Source: Botryosphaeria dothidea (Eukaryota > Ascomycota > Dothideomycetes > Botryosphaeriales > Botryosphaeriaceae). Taken from it: a DNA stretch of 64,000 bases. How positions within the stretch are numbered: the first letter of the stretch is position 1; the number at the start of each line of letters is the position of its first letter. Below the pieces are notes generated by a model that saw only the letters and a list, made by a program, of their open reading frames with translations, was not told where the DNA came from and made no database searches. Location of the stretch: contig WWBZ02000016.1 in assembly GCA_011503125.2 (NCBI GenBank), forward strand, positions 3,286,001 through 3,350,000, in the 5' to 3' direction. A program made the position numbers and the translations under genes. Below are positions 42,972 to 53,603 of the stretch, in pieces.

Positions 42972-45201
42972 TCATACCAGGTCATTGACTTTCAGGTAAT
43001 GCTTCGCGAATACACCTACCATCTCCGTGACTGTAACGTCCTTGCGGTCCGACGAACCGGCCTGTGCTGGGGCGGAGTTCACCCCCGGCCTGGAAGAAGG
43101 AAGAGCAACTGTCAGGTATTTAACCGTTCTTTGCCAATTGGTATGTTCATGCATTACTTACCCGTCCGCAATCTGGTCCAGTTGGAGAAACTCCTTCGCG
43201 GCGTCCTTGTCACCGTTCTCCATCAAGTAGATCATGAAGTCGTAGGTCAGATCTCTGATTTCGTCCTGCAATAACTTGCTCCTGTGGGCAACAGTGTCGT
43301 GAACCTGCCTGATCGCCTCCAAGTGCTGTTTCTGAGTAGCCTCAGAAGTCGGCTGGGCCATCTCAAACTTGAGATAATCCTCCCAGAACTGACGAACACC
43401 AAGATAAGCCTGCGAATTGGTCTGGAACAGTTGACGCGCCTCATCAACAGCACCCTTGGACTTCCACAGGAGCTGCGCCCACTTGGCAACGAATGTGCCT
43501 TTAGCGTAGTTGCTAACTTCGGGCGCCTCAATCTGCTCGCGGTAGATCTTGATAGCGGCATCGACACCATCCTGCCTCTTTGCAAGGTTGGCCCAAGAGT
43601 TCACGGTCTCGATGTGACCCGGAAGATTGAACAGGATGGCCTCGTGAATACCGTGGGCAATGTCAACACGTCCAGTCGACTCCTCGAATACGGCGTAGTG
43701 GAGACGAACAGTAGGGCGGGCGATTGGGACATAGATGCAGCTGGCACGCATGTAGATGTTGCGTTCCTCCTCTTGGTGGCCCGCCTGCCGGCCCGTCCAG
43801 CGGGCATAGCGGAGCCAAAACCTGTCCTCATAGGCACATGTGACAAGGCACCTCTCGTACAAGAACTGGGTGCGCTCGAAGCTACCCTCAGCCTCCTCGA
43901 AGTCCAGGTACTTGTCCCAGTTGGTCAGCTGAGCCTCATCCAGCTCGGTAACGTGGAAGTATGGGCGCTTGATCTCTTGCTCATAGGTCCAGCGCCTGGT
44001 CGTCTCCGTCTGCGTCTTGTGGAAGATCTCAAGATGGTAGGTGTCAATGCGGGCGCGCAAATCACGCTCGATTTCGATCTCTGTCTTGGCGCTCGAGGCC
44101 GGATCCATCATGATCTCGTCGCGAAACTGCTTCAGCATAGCCTCCGGAACAAGCTCGGTAATGGGCCGGGTCTGAGCAAGCTGGCGGAAGCGCTCAAAGT
44201 AGCGAGCGTACTGGTGCATGGGAATGGCGATGACGCGATTAAGAATGACGAAGATCCTGTCGATCGACTCGAGCCGTTCCTCAAACTCCAGATATTTATC
44301 CCAGAAGGGATGGGCCAGGAAGTCCAGCCCAACGCAGGCAGCGCCGCGCTCGAAGAGCCTGTGAGACAGTGTCAGCATGGTCTAGGCCCAGTGCGAAAGG
44401 GGAGATATGGAGTGGGTAGGGCAGCAAACAAGTTCGATGTGAATTCTCGAGAGCGCGGTTAGGGTGTCCAAATTCATGCGAGATCGGATGAAGGGGCTTT
44501 TGGTCAGCTGCCATGCGCGGCAGTTCCAAAGACAAGGCAAGGAAAGCGTCTGAAGACACAGCGTGAGAGGCCGCAACACGGTCAGGAGGTTGGCTCTGAG
44601 GTCTCACCAAGCTCCAAGCTACGCCCAGGCCGAGCAGTGTGGGTTTCACCGGAGGAGGTCGGCAGTTGGCACAAGGCCTTTGCAATGGTCGCAGGAGCTG
44701 AATGTTGAGTATGGGGAAGGAAAGGCCAGCCTCTGATACTTACTCTCGAATCACGTCAGAGTCGTGATTGGTCTCGACCTTGAAGCCGCAGTAGTTGGCC
44801 CACAGGTCGACGGAGCTGGCGATGCTGGCGACACCGCGCTCGTAGACCATCTCGGCGGCCTCGGTGCCGGCGATCGAGAACTCAAGGTCGGCGTACTTCT
44901 TCCAGTATCCGAAGAATAGCGGGAAACGAGCGAGGAAACGGTCGTAGATGGTGCGAGTAGCGGCGATGGAGTTGGGGCTCGAGTTGCGGTTCAAGCCGCC
45001 CTCGAGGCCCTCGGAGCAGCGAACCAGCTTCTCCCAGGACTCAAAATCGTCGGGGGCATCGAGCTGGGAGGAAGAGGGCGTGCGGTCAGCTTGAGAGGGG
45101 CGCAGTGACGCGTCGGGATTGCGGAGCGAACTTACGACTTCCTGGTTCAACTTCTTCAGCTCGGCGTACTCGTCGCCGTCGAGGAAGTGAAGGTCGGCCA
45201 T
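42972..45201 (-). CDS. PRP39: U1 snRNP component Prp39, HAT-repeat protein, 4 exons, 566 aa
   Basis: Pre-mRNA splicing factor that stabilises U1 snRNP at the 5' splice site. Exons: 45201-45136, 45063-44744, 44358-43162 and 43089-42972, in total 567 codons. HAT repeats run through most of the protein, for example FESWEKLVRCSE, FPLFFGYWKKYADLEF, ERGVASIASSVDLWANYCGF, LAHPFWDKYLEFEERLES and RVDIAHGIHEAILFNLPGH. Intron 1 (72 nt) is in frame and would add a serine/proline-rich insert if retained. Intron 2 is 385 nt, long for this genome, with nothing recognisable inside. The last exon reads SSDRKDVTVTEMVGVFAKHY. The C-terminus might continue through a further intron at GTATGAG, which overlaps the stop. 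Confidence 0.9.
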
Positions 45202-45638
45202 GGCGTCTGGCTCGCGCAGGACGTCGGAAATGGCAACACGGTCGCGGGTGGGTGAGGTTGATGGCGAGAGCGCAGACAGGTGTTGCGGTGTGTGTTGACG
45301 GGAGGAACAGCGACAGGGCGTGAGGTAAAGCTGGGTTGAAGTGCTGTCGCGACGCCAGGACGCAGAGCCTCACCGCCCGCCGCTCGGTCGCGGGGCCATT
45401 GCCGCCTGCAGCTCCGCCGCCGCTCCGCGCCCCTCCAGCTGCCCGTTCGTGCACCATTCACGCCGTGCGCACTGCCTCGTTTGAGCCGGTATAGGGCAAA
45501 GAAAAAAAAGGTATCCATTGAAGCCTACTGTGGACGTCGGCACAGTCCAAAGAATGGTATATGTAGTTGCTATCCGCCGCAGCGCGCTCCTAACGCCCTT
45601 CGCTGAACAAGTTCCCGCTTCCCTCCCGTACCCCTTCG
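45202..45638. other. Intergenic, PRP39 upstream region
   Basis: A gap of 437 bases between the PRP39 start and the 3' end of the next leftward gene. GC-rich on the left, with an A-run at 45505. It must hold the PRP39 promoter. Confidence 0.5.
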
Positions 45639-46847
45639 TCACGATGCCTTCTGGTCTTTCATGTACTTCAATGTGTCGCTTGCCGCGAATGAGAATGGGC
45701 TCTTGGACATGTCCGGGCTGCGCGGGCTGATGGGCAGCGCAAACAAGTCATCCTCGCGGTCGTCGTCCTCCGCTCCCGCCGCCGACGAGGTCGGCACTGC
45801 GCTGAACCCTCCGGCAAATGCATTCAGCGATCCCATGCCCGTGGCCTGCTGCTGCTGCTGTGCGAGGATCTCGGGCGGCGGCGCTGCCGCCGCCACCCTC
45901 CGGGGAGCAGCCTGCGCGTCCTGCGCCAGCTGAGAAGGCGCCTGTGCCTGATTCTGCTGCTGCTGCTGTGACGGCTGCGGCGGTTTTGCTGCCAGCACTG
46001 CTGGGTTCTCCTTGAAGGCCGCGAAAGACGACACGGCCACGTCCGACGACTCCGGCGACAGCGGGCCAGCGGGCGCCGGGCCCTCGTCCTTGCTGCTCCC
46101 TGCGCCGCGCGCCGCCAGCTCCTTCTCGCTCGTGCCAATCTTCAGCCCCTTGAGCTTGTCCATCAGGCGGCCGCCGCCGGGGGACCGCGGGCTGCTCGGG
46201 CTGGCCGGGTTCTCGCTCTTGGGCATGCTGATGCTGGGCCTCGACGAGACACCAAAGTTCTGCTCGATCCACTCCTTCTCCTGCATGGCCATGACGAAGG
46301 CAATGCCCTCGACGTTGTTGCGCGCCTCGGCCTCGATCTCCTTCTGCAACGCCTGCAGCCGGCGCTTCGCCCAGATGGTGTGCAACACGCCCTTCTTGCC
46401 GGCCTGGCGCGCGGTGGCGCCCAGCTCGGGCGGGAAGATGGCAGGCAGCGAGTTGGTGCGCCAGGTCACGGCGGGCTTCGAGGCATCGGCCGGGCGGTGC
46501 GTCAGCGTGACGGTGGGCGGGACGGGCACGCCCGGCGGCAGCAGGAAGTACAGGCGGTTGACGTCGCTGCTCGTCTGGTCGTCGGCCGGCAGCACGGTGC
46601 TCTTGCCCTCCCACGAGATGTGCCAGTCGCCGCGGTTGTTGCGCGTCGTGTCGTCGTCCTCCCACTCGACCATCAGGATCTTGGTGCCCTCCTGGCCGTG
46701 GCCGGCCTCGAACTCGAAGCGCACCAGCGCGTTCGAGTTGGACAGGCTCGGCGACTCGACCTCGTCCTTGAAGCTGCCATCGCCGGCCGACGTGTCGACG
46801 GGGTTGAAGGGCGGCGGTGTTGTCGACGTCGCGGACGCTTGCGCCAT
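45639..46847 (-). CDS. Conserved fungal protein of unknown function, Q-rich C-terminus, 402 aa
   Basis: Single exon from ATG 46847. I do not recognise a named family. The first half looks like a folded domain: LVRFEFEAGHGQEGTKILMV, GDWHISWEGKSTVLPADDQT, RLYFLLPPGVPVPPTVTLTH and AIFPPELGATARQAGKKG. A helical segment rich in charge follows (HTIWAKRRLQALQKEIEAEA, then VMAMQEKEWIEQNFGV). From about residue 210 it is low-complexity: S/P-rich, then poly-Q runs and an acidic stretch (EDDDREDD) ending with SPRSPDMSKSPFSF. There is no signal peptide or membrane span, so it is likely cytosolic or nuclear. High conservation-like order in the first half argues for a real gene. Confidence 0.8.
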   Translation of the reverse strand: MAQASATSTTPPPFNPVDTSAGDGSFKDEVESPSLSNSNALVRFEFEAGHGQEGTKILMVEWEDDDTTRNNRGDWHISWEGKSTVLPADDQTSSDVNRLYFLLPPGVPVPPTVTLTHRPADASKPAVTWRTNSLPAIFPPELGATARQAGKKGVLHTIWAKRRLQALQKEIEAEARNNVEGIAFVMAMQEKEWIEQNFGVSSRPSISMPKSENPASPSSPRSPGGGRLMDKLKGLKIGTSEKELAARGAGSSKDEGPAPAGPLSPESSDVAVSSFAAFKENPAVLAAKPPQPSQQQQQNQAQAPSQLAQDAQAAPRRVAAAAPPPEILAQQQQQATGMGSLNAFAGGFSAVPTSSAAGAEDDDREDDLFALPISPRSPDMSKSPFSFAASDTLKYMKDQKAS

Positions 46848-47983
46848 TACGAGCAGCGCGCAGGTGCAGGAACGAGGCGGAGCGATGCGGAGTACTCGAT
46901 CTGGTGCGGCGGAGTGCAGAGACTGTAGGGCGCTTCGAAAAGGCTACACGGTCGATATCGGCAGGCGACGCAAGACTTGACGGCTCCGGCGTACAGGTAG
47001 TCTAGAGGCGCGAATCAGACGTGCCATCTCTCTCCGAAGCAACAGTGCCGTCTGATTTCTTGGTGGACTTCTATTTTTGGAAATGCTCCGTCTTATTCAT
47101 GGTCTGTGCTGCTCATGCGTAGTCAGCCGCGCCGAGCTGTAACAGAATCGAGATTGGCCAAATTTTACGCCTGCCTCGCCGCCAGACCTCCAATCTCATG
47201 GAGACCCCGGCCCTGCGAACCGCATCGCTCTTGCAGAAGAACCGCATGCTGCACCAAGCCGGTCCGATAGGCACGCCTGGCCGGCCAACAGGACGAACAC
47301 GCCTAACGAGCCTTTCGGACGGATAGACGCCGCGGAAGCCCTATCCATTCCCCCGCTCTAAAACCACATGCAAACCCGCTTGCCCCCTAATGGCCTTATT
47401 GGCCCCATTTCGCTTTCGCCAGTCACGTTTCGCACTTGGGCCCAAGATTGCTAATAGCGATCAGCGAGATCCCCTTCATTCGGAGAACAGCTCTCTTCAG
47501 GCTTCCTGTCCTAAGTAAATGCTCTGTCTATGGTACACTCGCTGAAATGTGTCTTCGTAACACTGCTCCAGCAACAATCTCCCCACCTCCCCCTATCAGC
47601 ATGAAATTGGCCCCCGAACCCTCCCAAGACGCTTAGCGCACGAAGCTTAGCGCAGAATATGCTCTGAACATGCATCCGAACTCGTCAAGTCATCCGGTAA
47701 TGCTTTGTTCTCCTGAACGCCGTAAGCCAGGTGATGCAGTCCCGTTCAAATGCTTACTGTCTAATCAATGCGAGAGAAATTAAAAAGTGGGTATAAAGCG
47801 ATGGTGAAAGGAATATGTGCAGAAGAAAGGTAATAGTGTATGGTATGTGTATGTCGTTGATCCTGCAGTCCGTTGCGGGTATCATTTGGGTATATCGGCC
47901 GTCTCTTCGTGTTCAAATGGTATGTACTTCCGTCGTCTTTGCTCGGGGTTTGAGCGGACCAGGATGGACCAGTAGGAGGGCTT
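46848..47983. other. Intergenic
   Basis: About 1.1 kb between the upstream end of the Q-rich protein gene and the 3' end of the Zn2Cys6 factor gene. No supported coding sequence or RNA gene. Confidence 0.5.
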
Positions 47984-50011
47984 CTAGATCAACAAGAAAT
48001 CCCAACCCTTCTGGTGCATCACGTCCCGCCAGTGGACGCTCCGCTTGTCACCCCTGGATAGGTTGTCGTCATTGATGGCCCAAACATCCTTCAGGAGCTC
48101 CCTGATACGGCCAAAAGAGCCGACCTCGGCGGGTTCTCCCATAAGTGCGGCGCGCTCTGCAAACATGGACCGGAAAGCCGAGCCCTCGAGCGAGTAAGAT
48201 CCCGCAATGAGGAGCGGCCAGACCAGAGAGCGGTCGAAGCCCTCGGGTCCGGCGGGAATGAAGCTCATCGCCTCGGTCAGCTGATCCACCAGGCTCACGC
48301 TTGTGGGGGACTGCCGATCAAAGTCGGGAACTAAGCTGCAGAGGTAGATGCGTGCCGCAATGCGGAAGACGGTCGTCATGTTCGACTTCAGCTGCTTCGG
48401 ACGAATGGCACCCGTCGACGAGTAGCAGTTGGCAAGCGGGACCGAGGACTGCTCAGTGAGGTTGATCTGGTCGCCGAGCAGCTTGATGTGCGCGCACAGC
48501 GTGACATCATCCATGTTCTCCATCTTCACCGCTTCGAGGCATGCAATCTCGGAAATCAAGTACATAATCCGATCGTCGCAGCCCATGAGCTCGGCGAGTC
48601 CGGTCGGTGAGCTGGCCAACATCTTCTCGCGGTAGCAGTGCGCGAAGAGCGGGGACCTCCCAAGCATGGTCGCGCCAAGGATATCGATCCAGGAGGCAAG
48701 AGTCATGTTGAACGGCGGCTGCGCGTGGGGCTCTCCGTTCAAAGCGAGCAGGTGTTGAGGAAGCTCGAGCTTCTCAATCAAGCTCTGTGCGGCCTGGAAG
48801 TGCGAGTGCCACGGAATGTCGGGGAGCGAGTCATCGGGGCGGCCGACGGCGCACTGGAAGAAGATCATGGCAAGAGCCGCTTCCAGAATTTGCATGTGGT
48901 CGGTGTCTCGCCCGAGAGCCTCACACAATTCCGAGATGGTCTGGTAGCGGTGGCGCACAATGTCGTTGTCAATCTGCTCGCCCTCGAGATGCTCAGAGTT
49001 CTTCAGGTGCTGAGCAGCGATAGAAAGGCAGCAGTGCAGATAACACTTGTTGGACTCGAGCGCGGGAAGAACGACATCTGAACGAGCTGAACCGTGCTGG
49101 TTGACCTCCAAAATCGGGAAAATCAGGCGAAGCACCTTGTCAATGAAATGATTGAGCAAGTGCTGGTCGCCCTCCTCGACTTGGATGGTCGCCTGGTGCG
49201 AGGGAGTAAATGGTCCGTGCGGAAAATCGAAAAAATTGAAGTCAAGAGGCTCTTCGGTGAACTCCTCCTTTTGCTCGAAGAAATCCTGCTGGACCCAGTT
49301 TTCCGGGCACACCGAAAGGCCACTGAGCGCGGGCGGCTGGAAGGTGCTGAAGGTCGAGATGGTGGAATCCCTTCGGGTCGGGATGTCATTGACGAACATT
49401 TGTCGCTCCGTCTTGATGTCGACCTCGTAAGGCGGAAACTGCTGGAACTGGTGGTAGGAGTCGTACATTGGCTGGGGCATCCCGACGGAGTAGATGTGCG
49501 GGGGCGAAACATGGTTAAAGTCGCCGGAAAATTGTGAATCGATGGATGCCGCGCGAGTCTTGGAGTGGCCGTCGGAGTAGGTGTCGGAGGTCGGCAGGGA
49601 ATGGCAAAGGCTCGGAGGAGTGTTGGGGTTGAGCGGGATGGCTTGCGACGACTTCTCGTTGAGCTTGGTGCGCTTGATGATGTTCTTGATCTTTTCCTTG
49701 TGGGCGCGACGGTGCTCGTTGTTGCTCCACCACATGGGCCTCTTGTATTCGCACTGGAGACCGAGGTGTCGGCAAGCTTTGCAGGATGGCTTTCCCTCAT
49801 CGCACTTCTTCCTACGTAATCGACATGTGAAACAGCCTATAGGCAGGGTCAGCGCTACACGCCGCGACGCGACAGCAACAACGAGAACAGGGTACGTACC
49901 GGTGCGCGATCTCCTATGCATCTTCGTCGAAGACTGTTTTGCGCTCGCGGCCATGTTGGTGCCAACCATGGTGGTGGAGGGTTTCGAGACGGACGCCGAT
50001 GTGGCAGACAT
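47984..50011 (-). CDS. Zn(II)2Cys6 transcription factor, 2 exons, 654 aa
   Basis: Fungal binuclear-cluster regulator. Exons are 50011-49900 and 49836-47984 (655 codons); the 63-nt in-frame intron has donor GTACGT and acceptor CTATAG and falls just before the DNA-binding domain. The zinc cluster follows CX2CX6CX6CX2CX6C at C39, C42, C49, C56, C59 and C66 (CFTCRLRRKKC, KPSCKACRHLGLQC). A basic linker (RRAHKEKIKNIIKRTKLNEK) follows. A long serine/threonine/proline-rich region precedes the fungal transcription-factor middle homology region, with HLLNHFIDKVLRLIFPILEV and IAAQHLKNSEHLEG as landmarks. The target pathway cannot be told: neighbours are housekeeping genes. Retention of the intron would insert 21 residues ahead of the zinc cluster without a stop. 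Confidence 0.92.
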   Translation of the reverse strand: MSATSASVSKPSTTMVGTNMAASAKQSSTKMHRRSRTGTYPVLVVAVASRRVALTLPIGCFTCRLRRKKCDEGKPSCKACRHLGLQCEYKRPMWWSNNEHRRAHKEKIKNIIKRTKLNEKSSQAIPLNPNTPPSLCHSLPTSDTYSDGHSKTRAASIDSQFSGDFNHVSPPHIYSVGMPQPMYDSYHQFQQFPPYEVDIKTERQMFVNDIPTRRDSTISTFSTFQPPALSGLSVCPENWVQQDFFEQKEEFTEEPLDFNFFDFPHGPFTPSHQATIQVEEGDQHLLNHFIDKVLRLIFPILEVNQHGSARSDVVLPALESNKCYLHCCLSIAAQHLKNSEHLEGEQIDNDIVRHRYQTISELCEALGRDTDHMQILEAALAMIFFQCAVGRPDDSLPDIPWHSHFQAAQSLIEKLELPQHLLALNGEPHAQPPFNMTLASWIDILGATMLGRSPLFAHCYREKMLASSPTGLAELMGCDDRIMYLISEIACLEAVKMENMDDVTLCAHIKLLGDQINLTEQSSVPLANCYSSTGAIRPKQLKSNMTTVFRIAARIYLCSLVPDFDRQSPTSVSLVDQLTEAMSFIPAGPEGFDRSLVWPLLIAGSYSLEGSAFRSMFAERAALMGEPAEVGSFGRIRELLKDVWAINDDNLSRGDKRSVHWRDVMHQKGWDFLLI

Positions 50012-53000
50012 CGGGAAGTACTGGGACGGTGTTTATAAGAAGCCGATAAAACAATGCAATGCGCAATGCCACTAATGCACGGCGGGAGGGATCCGTAAGG
50101 GACAGTGAGGATCAAGCGGAACACTATTAGATTAATGATTGAAAACCAAAGTCTGACCCGCGGACTCTGGACTGGAGGTAAGAGAAACGAAAAAGAGGGC
50201 AAATTATTCAGGCCGATGCTGCTGCCTTCCTAGGACGGAGCGGGCGAGTAACTTATATGTTCCTGAAAGCGTGCAAAAGGCAGCTAATAGCTCCACATCT
50301 ATTCTTAGAGGCCTGCAGCGGGTTAGCTCCGGAGGCTGGGAAAACAAGCCCGAGTGCCATGAAGGAGGGGTGCAGGCGTCCGCGATTGGTGGTAAACGGA
50401 TGGTTGGTTGCTCGTCACCCAAGCCCGGGCCACATGCACGAATGCACGCTATTTTTGAGAGCCGCCGCGGCGAGCCCGCATCTGGCCCAAGCTCGAAAGA
50501 GGGGTACGCTGGGTCGGCGGACAGCTATCGACGGGCTATCTTCCCTGGGCAGATCCGCCAAGGCAGGGTGCGGAGGAGAAACGAGATAGAGTTTAGGGCG
50601 GCAGGCCTCCAGGGAAGGGATCCCGCTTGGGGCATTTGCGGGAAAAAATGTCGTGATAGTGATCTTGCTTTCTTGGCTTTCGCTTGAGTGGCTGCCAGCA
50701 ACAGGATGCATCAGGGGAATACTTGCAGCGTGCGCTGAGGGCTTAGCGGGCCGCCCGTTACTCGAGATGATCAGTGACGATCACAACGCATGAATATTGC
50801 CAATGCGGACGCCAATGACGCTGCCGCTGTCACTGCGTGCTGTACCACGGCGCGAGAGCGTCAGCGGCCGAAGGAGGAAGGCCGTCTGCTCCGTGAGACG
50901 TCGGGGCGGCCCTGAGGAGCACGACCGAGTCGCCGACCCGCGCTCTGGAGCCAGACCGACAGAGTTCGCGCGGACACAGCATCTGGACCATCCAAGACAG
51001 CGGAACATCGCGCGGTGCGGTTGGGGAAGGAGGTTGGGCTTGGAAGGCGTACAAGAGCAGATTGGTGCAACGTTACGACGATATCGGCCATGGGCTTGGA
51101 TCCGGCAGGACCAGGCGACATCTTCCCAGCCATGGCAGGCGTCGTCGGCTGGAACTCCGTGGTATTCCCAGCAATCGCTGGGTGCAGCGCGATGTGATGG
51201 TGGTGCGTGGTGCATGACAAGCTCTCGCTCCGCTAGTTTAGGCTGGGGACCATGCGCCTCGGGCGCTGCCGTCTCTGCCAATCGCGCAGCCCAACGTTAT
51301 GTGGGGTGCAAGGACAGAGATTGAGCTGGCAGGGACTAGGGTCCACTCGCACCGGTCGGCGCATTTTCGACAAAAATAAAGACGACTAAATGCCTCAATC
51401 GGGCGAGCAGTGGTGAGCTAATTAGCCGCCGACTTCCACCATAATTAGCCCGCACCGCTCGACTACAGCGACCAGGGCAGCTGCGGGCGCTGATTGGTTC
51501 CCGATAAAATTTCCTAATATGCCCGGCTGACCTCGACTGGCGAATGCGAGCTGAGAGATACGTACCCACCTGACTCGAGGCCTCCCGTGACGGTGGTAAA
51601 TTGGAGACGACTTCCGAAGCGGTCGACTCATCGCCCGAGTGACTCAGTGGGCGCTCTTGTCGCGGCTGCTGTGGCTACTCGACAAAATCCTGCTGGGAAG
51701 CCTCACTGTTGAGAGCTTCGCGGAGCGACTCTCGGAGGAGAAAATAGGCGCAGTGGTCTGATGGCGAATAGAGCAACGAAGAGGCAGAATGGCGGGGTGC
51801 GCTGGCACCCGACATGGGATCCATGGACAGCACAATCTCCGAGCGAACGCTTCTTTTGCTGCCAACCGTTCTTGCTTGACGAGTGCTGCTGCGTGACTGC
51901 ACGATCAGAGCGAAGCATGCGCACGGAAGTGGACGGCGAGGCGACGATACACAGCAGAGAGTCAAGTCACGGCGGTGGAGCACGCAGAGCGTCGTCGTAC
52001 CCGTGGCCCGGCGGAGCTGCTGGCAATCCTCTCCATCGACGCCCCGCCGAACAGAATTTTTCCTGTTGTGGTGGCACTGTGTGGATAGAAGTGGACTGGG
52101 CCGCATAGGGTGTGCGGTCATGTGAGAAGATGGAGGAGGCGTTCGCAGGCTGGTTGGCCGCTCGCGTGGTCACCGCCGTCGGCTTCGGAGCTCGGGCGGT
52201 GCAACGTGAAGGAGCGGTCTGAACGTCTGGACCCGAGGCTCTGGTGAAGACGACGTCGTCACAGGTGCGCGCGGGCGAGCGGTGGTACGCAGGCCACGGT
52301 GGAAATTGGGTTCGGGCGTGGTGTTTGATTGAGGTCGTCGGGTCGATATTATTGACGCGGACAGCAGCAGCTTGCTGCGGAAGCGGGAGCAGCAGCGCGC
52401 ACAGATGCCTGAGGCGTGGACGTCTGCGCTGCGCTGCGCTGCACAGTGTGCTGTCGAGTCGCCGGCTCGGGGAAGTTGCTTCCGGCATGACGCAGGCACG
52501 GCGGCGGGCGTTCTTGCGCGCAGCTCGCTTGGCCGCTCCCCCCAGCCGCACGCTCGCACGCTCGCTCGTCGAGGCCACCAGTATTGCTGCCCTACGCACC
52601 CAACGCCCCTTTTGCGGTCTGGCAAAATTTCGCCGGCCACGCGGGGCAGCGGCACCCGCGCGTTGAGATCAGATCAAGAGACGGCCTATCAGCAGCGGGC
52701 CGCCGTCCAAGATCCAAGGTCACGCAAGCACGGCGAGCTACCAGACACCCAGACTCGGCGGCCGTTGGTGATCCGCTCGCGCCACCTCTCGACCGCAGCC
52801 CGCCAGCCAGCCTCCCGTCGTCGGCGGCCGCCTCGCCCGCCCTTGCGCGCGCGCCGGAGCGGACATGGCACGAGTCGCACACACGAAGTTCCAATGTTCC
52901 ATGGTTCCATGGATCGCGCATCGCATGCGCATGTATATGTAGTGACACAGGAGCAGCTGGCAGAAAACGGGAAGGCCATGGCAGCCACGCTGCACGCCTC

Positions 53001-53603
53001 GCACGCTCCTCGTCGTCCCGCGTCTGTCGTGCCGAAGCGAGACGGCCCTTCCTGAGGATCCCGGAGCCTTGGCGCGTGATGGCCGCTATTAATACGTAGC
53101 AAAACGCCCCCGATCAGGCAATGGGGCGCTACAGCCTCACAGGGCCCGGCGAATGGCAGCGCGCTGCGGGGATCTTGCTTGTGCTGCCCTATTTAAGCGC
53201 CGACTCGAGCGCCCACTCAACGCCCGCAGCGCGCGTCGCCCGCGCGCATTGGCGGAGCGCCGTGCTTGGGCAACGCTTCCGTGCTGCCCGCCGCATTCCA
53301 CTGGCCACCGCCCATGTGCGTGCGAAAGTGCTCCCGCCCATGCCACCACACCGTATCGCCCGCCCGCGCGCGATTGGCAGGCCCGCCGTCTCATCCATCC
53401 TCCTGTTTGACATACTAAAACCCACGATAGCGCCCACCGCCCGCAGGACCCGTATACGTGTTTCCGTCTTGCTTGCCCTCGCTCCGTGACCCATGTAGAT
53501 CTGCGCTCGAAGAAAAGCCCTGCTCCCGACTAACTCACCGGTCCACGTAGCCACCAAGCTCTCTTCTCTTCACCAGCCCGCGCGGCGCCCTGCCTTCAAC
53601 ACC
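50012..53603. other. Gene-poor GC-rich region
   Basis: A 3.6-kb stretch with no gene I can support. From about 51.8 kb it is very GC-rich, so long frames appear by chance on both strands. Their translations are R/A/S/P-rich and mutually antisense. The last few hundred bases should contain the promoter and 5' UTR of the SAM-PH gene; the first few hundred serve the Zn2Cys6 gene. Confidence 0.4.
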
